A DNA stretch of 39,393 nt from an uncultured Collinsella sp. (GTDB lineage Bacteria; Actinomycetota; Coriobacteriia; Coriobacteriales; Coriobacteriaceae). The stretch lies in contig CABQJV010000021.1 in the NCBI GenBank assembly GCA_902464565.1, positions 1 through 39,393 on the forward strand, read 5' to 3'. Positions within the stretch are counted from its first letter, which is position 1. The number at the start of each line of letters is the position of its first letter. Below are positions 35,701-39,393 of this stretch, one piece after another. Below the pieces are notes generated by a model. It worked only from the letters and a program-made list of their open reading frames with translations. It was not told the origin of the DNA and did no database searches. A program made the position numbers and the translations under genes.

Positions 35701-37489
35701 CGGCACGGAAACGGCGGGTCTTAAAGCCCACGCGGTCGATGGCGCAAATGCGGTCGAACTCCTCCTCGCTCAGCAGCGGACGCTCCAGGCGCACCAGCTG
35801 ACAGGCCGTACGGGAGTCCTCGAGCAGGTTGCCGTGGTTGCCCAGGTAGAGCGTGGTCGAGGTAACCATATGCTCGCGAAGAGCGTCGATGGGCGGATTC
35901 GTGACCTGAGCGAACAGCTGATAGAAGTAGTCGAAGAACGAGCGCGTCTTCTTGGACAGGCAGGCCAGCGGCGCATCGATGCCCATCGAGGCGAGCGGCG
36001 CCTTGCCCTGCTGGGCCATGGGACGCACGACCTCGTCGACGTCATCCCAGTGGTAGCCGAGCTTGGCCATGCGCACGGCGGCGGGCACCTCGGCGTCCTC
36101 GGCGGGCGTTGCCGCAACGGGCTCATCAAGCGCGTCAACGGTCAGCGTCTCCTCGGCAATCCAATCACGGTAGGGCTTTTCCTTAGCATAGCGGGCGCGC
36201 AGCTCGTCGTTGTAGATCACGCGGCCGCGGGCAAAATCGACCTCGAGCATCTGGCCCGGCCCCAGACAGCCGCTCGTCAGGATGTTCTCGGGGCTCACCT
36301 CGATGGTGCCCACCTCGCTTGCCAGCATAAAGCGACCGTCGCGCGTCACATAGTAGCGGGCGGGACGCAGGCCGTTACGGTCGAGGGCGGCACCCAGCGT
36401 GCGACCGTCGGTAAAGGCGATGGCCGCCGGGCCGTCCCACGGCTCCATGAGCATGGACTGGTAGGCGTCGTAGGCGCGGCGCTCCTCGCTCAGACTGTCG
36501 TTGTGGTCCCACGGCTCGGGCAGCAGCATGGATGCGGCACGCGTGAGCGGACGGCCGTTCATGACCAAGAACTCGAGCACGTTGTCCAGAATCGCGGAGT
36601 CGGAGCCCTCGCGGTTGATGATGGGCATCACGCGCTCAAGATCGTGCTGCAGCACGGGGCTGTACAGGTTGGGCTCGCGGGCGCGAATCCAGTTGACGTT
36701 GCCCTTGAGGGTGTTGATCTCGCCGTTGTGGATGATAAAGCGGTTGGGGTGCGCGCGCTCCCAGCTGGGCGTGGTGTTGGTGGAGTAGCGCGAGTGGACG
36801 AGCGCCACGGCCGTCTTGACGGCGGCGTCGTTGAGATCGATGAAGAAGCGGCGCATCTGCGTGGCGACCAGCATACCCTTGTACACGATGGTGCGCGAGC
36901 TCATGGAGCACACGTAGAAGATCTTGTCGCGCAGGGCAAACTCGGCGTCGGCCTTTTTCTCGATGGTGCGGCGGCACACGTATAGGCGGCGCTCAAAGGC
37001 ATCACCGGCGGGTGTGTCGTCCGGACGGCCCAGGAAGGCCTGCAGGATGGTAGGCATGCAGGCGCGGGCCGTCTCGCCCAGGTCGTGCGGGTCGACCGGT
37101 ACCTCACGCCAAAAGAGCAGCGGAACGCCGGCTTCGGCGCAGCCCTCCTCAAACACGCGACGGGCATCCTCTACGCCCTTGTCGTCCTGCGGGAAGAACA
37201 GCATGGCCACGCCATAGTCGCCCTCTGCCGGCAGAATCTGGCCGCACTTTTGAGCCTCTTTGCGGAAAAAATGATGCGGAACCTGGAACAGGATGCCGGC
37301 GCCGTCGCCGGTGTTCTTCTCGAGTCCCGTACCGCCGCGGTGCTCCAAGTTGACCAGAATGGACAGCGCGTCGTCCAGAATCTGGTGATGGCGCTCGCCG
37401 TTGATATCGGCAAGCGCGCCGATGCCACATGCATCGTGGTCGAATTCGGGGCGATAAAGGCCCTGCTGCTGAGCGGAATCTGCCTGCAT
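32792..37489 (-). CDS. gltB: Glutamate synthase [NADPH] large subunit
   Basis: A 1565-residue enzyme that makes two glutamates from glutamine and 2-oxoglutarate; E. coli GltB has about 1490-1520 residues. Domains in order: class II glutamine amidotransferase with nucleophile Cys21 (DACGIG) behind a short propeptide; central domain; FMN/2-oxoglutarate barrel with LISPPPHHDIYSIEDLA and SGHNGGSGA; [3Fe-4S] ligands Cys1132, Cys1138 and Cys1143 (CLMQRDCQQDTC); and the C-terminal GXGXG helix domain. The last 25 residues are an Ala/Ser-rich tail. The start at 37489 follows GGGGAGGA. Forms an operon with gltD. Confidence 0.97.
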   Translation of the reverse strand: MQADSAQQQGLYRPEFDHDACGIGALADINGERHHQILDDALSILVNLEHRGGTGLEKNTGDGAGILFQVPHHFFRKEAQKCGQILPAEGDYGVAMLFFPQDDKGVEDARRVFEEGCAEAGVPLLFWREVPVDPHDLGETARACMPTILQAFLGRPDDTPAGDAFERRLYVCRRTIEKKADAEFALRDKIFYVCSMSSRTIVYKGMLVATQMRRFFIDLNDAAVKTAVALVHSRYSTNTTPSWERAHPNRFIIHNGEINTLKGNVNWIRAREPNLYSPVLQHDLERVMPIINREGSDSAILDNVLEFLVMNGRPLTRAASMLLPEPWDHNDSLSEERRAYDAYQSMLMEPWDGPAAIAFTDGRTLGAALDRNGLRPARYYVTRDGRFMLASEVGTIEVSPENILTSGCLGPGQMLEVDFARGRVIYNDELRARYAKEKPYRDWIAEETLTVDALDEPVAATPAEDAEVPAAVRMAKLGYHWDDVDEVVRPMAQQGKAPLASMGIDAPLACLSKKTRSFFDYFYQLFAQVTNPPIDALREHMVTSTTLYLGNHGNLLEDSRTACQLVRLERPLLSEEEFDRICAIDRVGFKTRRFRAVYRRDAGEGALQAALKQLAEDVEAAVRDGVNIVVLSDRAAAGEVPVPSLLAVGCVHNHLIRAGVRTFADIVVECGDAVSPHDFAALVGYSASGIYPYNAHACIRDLAARGDLDVTAEQGIANYNKAATAGIVSIMSKMGISTVQSYHSAQIFEAVGFTPEFVNAYFAGTVSRVGGMGVEDVEREQNERYDAALAILKSPAPDQLPTLGLTKWRPLGGEDHLIDPQTVYLLQTACREDSYDTFKEYSARLHRTGRAVRLRDLLDFNANGRTPVSLDEVEPALNIVRRFNTGAMSYGSISKEAHECMAIAMNRLHGRSNSGEGGEDPRRETPLANGDSKNSAIKQVASARFGVTSRYLCSAFEIQIKMAQGAKPGEGGHLPGKKVYPWIAEVRQSTPGIGLISPPPHHDIYSIEDLAELIFDLKNANPGARVSVKLVSEAGVGTIATGVAKGAADKILISGHNGGSGAAARDSIWHAGLPLELGLAEAQQTLLQNGLRSRVVLEADGKLMDGTDVAVACLLGAEEFGFATMPLISMGCLMQRDCQQDTCPAGIATQNCRLRHGFRGKPEHVEHFMLFVAEQLREVMASLGFRTVDDMVGHPECLRQIEVPGNRKANLLDLSPVLASATCEFGAHIPGADGRHFLPQMAADSELDKTLDSTLFVPYTADARAHLRPIRFRADIANVNRCVGTILGNAVTKAHPEGLPAGSITIDCDGSAGQSFGAFLPRGITLNVCGDANDYFGKGLSGGEVSVRPNPHATYKFDENIIVGNVAFFGATSGRGFINGLAGQRFAVRNSGATVVVEGCGNHGCEYMTGGLALILGEVGQNFAAGMTGGVAYVFDQYGTLDARVNHESVELKAPTADELAQIRALIQEHVDATQSPRGIKLLYSFETMSKHFVKVIPTEYERVLAIVAVAEAVGKTHAQAEELAFDIVTGRASAADVARFDVAGGAASTASVAASSVASTKKEA

Positions 37490-37670
37490 CGCGATCCTCC
37501 CCTAGGTGTTAGACAGTCAGTTGACTAGGCATACTAGGTGCATCGCCGGCCCGTTGTGTTTCCCGCCCGTTTCGAAACAATCGCGTAACGCACGCCCTAC
37601 GAGTGGACACCGCCGACCTCAAGGACGGCAACAAGGGCCCAAGTTCGACCTGTAAACTCACCGCTTCAAA
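37490..37670. other. Upstream region of gltB
   Basis: No gene is seen. AGTCAGTTGACT (37515-37526, 10 of 12 symmetric) lies 26 bases before the gltB start, and the perfect palindrome GTTTCGAAAC is at 37569-37578; either could be an operator. TAGTAT on the minus strand near 37532-37537 is a weak -10 candidate. The rest of the interval to mntH is occupied by the palindrome array. Confidence 0.4.
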
Positions 37671-37889
37671 CATCTCAATCTGTAACAGGAAGACCCAATT
37701 TCGACGACTAACTGTTACAGATTGAGATTATCTGCAGGACAGTTTTGGTTTGTCTCGATCTGTAACACGAAGGGCCGGTTTTTGCAGCTAACTGTTACAG
37801 ATCGAGATTTTCCATAGGACCATTTCTTCCTGTCTCGATCTGTAACACCTAGGTCCAATTTCCATCCCTAGTTGTTACAGATCAAGACA
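37671..37889. repeat. Array of three family-1 palindromes, 80-bp period
   Basis: Three 59-bp elements lie at 37671-37729, 37751-37809 and 37831-37889, again an exact 80-bp period with 21-base gaps. Arms are TGTCTCGATCTGTAACA or one to three bases different. The interiors share an oriented core (CCGGTTTTTG, CCCAATTTCG, TCCAATTTCC) on the plus strand. The array lies between the divergent gltB and mntH genes and ends 120 bases before mntH. Confidence 0.92.
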
Positions 37890-37934
37890 TTTCGGCAACT
37901 CCTTTCCCCATCCTATTCAAATACAACAATTTTG

Positions 37935-37973
37935 TTAGTCTCGGTTAACCTTTAAGCCTAAAACGGGTACCCT
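37935..37973 (+). promoter_or_regulatory. Candidate mntH promoter and DtxR/MntR-type dyad
   Basis: TTAACC (37945-37950) and TACCCT (37968-37973) are 17 bases apart, matching consensus at four and three positions. Overlapping it, TTAGTCT and AAGCCTAA (37935-37961) form outer half-sites of a loose dyad, as DtxR/MntR operators have. Both calls are weak. Confidence 0.3.
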
Positions 37974-38009
37974 TTACGGCGTCAAACAAACGGCACGCAG
38001 GAGTGCACC

Positions 38010-39266
38010 ATGCTCAACCATCTCAAACAACACTTTGGTTCCCGGCGCACCGGTGGTCACAGAGGCCTAGACATTGCGCGGCATATCGGCCCCGGGTTGC
38101 TCGTCACCGTCGGCTTTATCGACCCGGGCAACTGGGCCTCCAATATGGCCGCGGGCTCGCAGTTTGGCTACGCGCTGCTGTGGATCGTCACGCTGTCCAC
38201 GATCATGCTCATCGTGCTGCAGCACAACGCGGCGCACTTGGGCATCGCCACGGGCATGTGTCTTGCCGAGGCCACGACGCGCCACCTGCCCCGCCTCGTC
38301 GGGCGTGCGATACTCGGCAGCGCGTATCTAGCCACGGTCGCCACCGCCATGGCCGAAGTCCTGGGCGGTGCGATCGCGCTTCAAATGCTCTTTGGCCTGC
38401 CCGTACGCGCCGGCTGCATCATCGTGGCGGCGGCATCGATTGCCATGCTCATGACAAGCTCCTACAAGCGCGCCGAGCGATGGATCATCGCCTTCGTAGG
38501 CGTGGTAGGACTCTCGTTTTTGGCTGAGCTCACGCTGGTCAAGGTCGACTGGCCGCAGGCCGCCGCAAGCTGGATCACACCCAGTATGCCCACCGGCTCG
38601 GCCGCGATTATCGTAAGTGTCCTGGGTGCGGTCGTTATGCCTCACAACCTCTTCCTGCACTCCGAGGTCATCCAATCCATGCACTTCGAAGGCCAAGGCG
38701 AGCAGGTTATCGAAGAGCGTCTGCGCTATGAGTTCTTCGACACGCTCTTTTCGATGGGCGTGGGCTGGGCGATCAACTCGGCCATGGTCATCCTGGCCGC
38801 AACGACCTTCTTTGCGCACGGCATTGTCGTAGACGACCTCGCCGTCGCAGCGGACACGCTCTCCCCCATTCTGGGCCCGGCAAGCTCGACCATCTTTGCG
38901 GTGGCACTGCTGTTTGCGGGCATATCGAGTAGTGTGACGGCGGGCATGGCGGCGGGCACCATCACCGCGGGCATGTTCGACGAGGAATACGACATCCACG
39001 ACCGGCACTCATCGATTGGAGTGGCGGTCTGTTTCGTCGGCGCAGTGGCGGCGTGCCTGATCGTCCCGAATCCTTTTGAGGGTCTCATCTGGAGTCAGGC
39101 GCTGCTGTCGCTTCAGTTGCCGATTACGGTCTTTGTGCTCATACGACTCACCAGTTCGCCCCGCGTTATGGGCAAATACGCCAACTCGCGCCCGCTCAAC
39201 GCGCTGCTCGTAGGGATCGGCGTCATCGTGACGATTCTCGACATCGTGCTGCTAACGGGAATGTAA
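38010..39266 (+). CDS. mntH: NRAMP family Mn2+/Fe2+ transporter
   Basis: A 418-residue proton-coupled divalent-metal importer with about eleven helices. The metal-binding motifs are DPGN (38-41) in the first helix and MPHN (210-213) in the sixth (GAVVMPHNLFLHS); the Met at the metal site selects against Ca2+ and Mg2+. The length is normal for MntH. The start follows GGAG at 38000-38003. It is a single gene with a terminator at 39345. Manganese versus iron preference cannot be told from sequence. Confidence 0.92.
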   Translation: MLNHLKQHFGSRRTGGHRGLDIARHIGPGLLVTVGFIDPGNWASNMAAGSQFGYALLWIVTLSTIMLIVLQHNAAHLGIATGMCLAEATTRHLPRLVGRAILGSAYLATVATAMAEVLGGAIALQMLFGLPVRAGCIIVAAASIAMLMTSSYKRAERWIIAFVGVVGLSFLAELTLVKVDWPQAAASWITPSMPTGSAAIIVSVLGAVVMPHNLFLHSEVIQSMHFEGQGEQVIEERLRYEFFDTLFSMGVGWAINSAMVILAATTFFAHGIVVDDLAVAADTLSPILGPASSTIFAVALLFAGISSSVTAGMAAGTITAGMFDEEYDIHDRHSSIGVAVCFVGAVAACLIVPNPFEGLIWSQALLSLQLPITVFVLIRLTSSPRVMGKYANSRPLNALLVGIGVIVTILDIVLLTGM

Positions 39267-39294
39267 TTGAGATGGCGTGACTGTCCAGATATAA

Positions 39295-39309
39295 CGTCTC
39301 AATCTGTAA
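39295..39309. repeat. Single arm related to family-1 palindromes
   Basis: CGTCTCAATCTGTAA matches the family-1 arm, but no second arm follows at the expected 42 bases. ATTGAGA at 39267-39273, directly behind the mntH stop, could be a worn partner in the opposite direction. Confidence 0.5.
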
Positions 39310-39344
39310 AACGTGAGACCGTTTTAAACCGTCAGATAAATCAG

Positions 39345-39367
39345 AACCACCCTTAAAAAGGGTGGTT
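39345..39367 (+). terminator. Terminator after mntH
   Basis: AACCACCCTT pairs perfectly with AAGGGTGGTT around an AAA loop; the tail TGCTCTTA is moderately T-rich. Confidence 0.65.
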
Positions 39368-39393
39368 TGCTCTTAGGGTATAACCCACGGGCC

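Noticed and set aside
34226..36985. 919-codon open frame antisense to gltB
   Set aside because: Composition artefact opposite a confidently identified gene; no recognisable motif.

Overview
The window reads as chromosomal DNA of a high-GC, strictly anaerobic gut actinobacterium of the class Coriobacteriia, most likely Collinsella or a close relative. That placement is inference from gene content and style: a monomeric-type [FeFe] hydrogenase beside a flavoprotein, an EFR1-type flavodoxin-ferredoxin, PTS sugar uptake, GC-rich codon use and many short intergenic palindromes. No database search was run. Nothing looks like a prophage, conjugative element or IS transposase, and I see no rRNA or tRNA gene.

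Layout. 1-5.7 kb: lactaldehyde reductase (fucO), a YoaK/DUF1275 membrane protein, a YgiQ radical-SAM protein, a CPBP-family membrane protease and an orphan RelB/DinJ-type antitoxin. 5.9-12.0 kb (minus strand): a tightly coupled four-gene operon encoding a NuoF-C-terminal/GltD-like flavoprotein, an [FeFe] hydrogenase, a lipoprotein solute-binding protein and a one-piece ABC permease-ATPase. 12.2-16.7 kb (minus strand): an alpha-glucoside PTS operon (EIIA, BglG/LicT antiterminator, EIICB, GH4 6-phospho-alpha-glucosidase). 17.1-20.7 kb: an EFR1 ferredoxin and a DEAD-box RNA helicase. 21.2-24.4 kb: an FHA-domain protein and a membrane Ser/Thr kinase. 24.8-27.9 kb: a copper-resistance cluster copA-copZ-csoR with a recognisable CsoR operator. 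28.0-31.0 kb: a zinc-ribbon membrane protein, an amidohydrolase and an unrecognised protein. 31.3-37.5 kb: glutamate synthase (gltB-gltD). 38.0-39.3 kb: an NRAMP Mn/Fe transporter.

The most unusual content is between the genes. At least four families of imperfect palindromes of fixed length occur here. (1) A 59-bp element (17-bp arm, 25-bp interior, 17-bp arm; arm consensus TGTCTCRATCTGTAACA) is present in eight copies. Six of them form two three-copy arrays with an exact 80-bp period, upstream of the two metal-transport genes copA and mntH. (2) A 65-bp element has 31-bp arms and two copies. (3) A hairpin built around TTGGGGACGTTCTT encodes the end of the orphan antitoxin. (4) A 67-bp element occurs twice, flanks copZ, and supplies the last codons of copA. 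A further 235-bp segment with 25-bp inverted ends (18040-18274) looks like a MITE. Functions of these elements are unknown to me; a REP/REPIN-like origin is inference.

How the parts work together: the PTS/GH4 operon feeds phosphorylated alpha-glucosides to glycolysis; the hydrogenase/flavoprotein pair and the EFR1 ferredoxin would dispose of or redistribute reducing equivalents; gltBD assimilates ammonium; fucO reduces lactaldehyde from deoxysugar breakdown; copAZ-csoR and mntH control copper and manganese. The hydrogenase operon with its ABC transporter of unknown substrate is the best protein-level candidate for an undescribed system.
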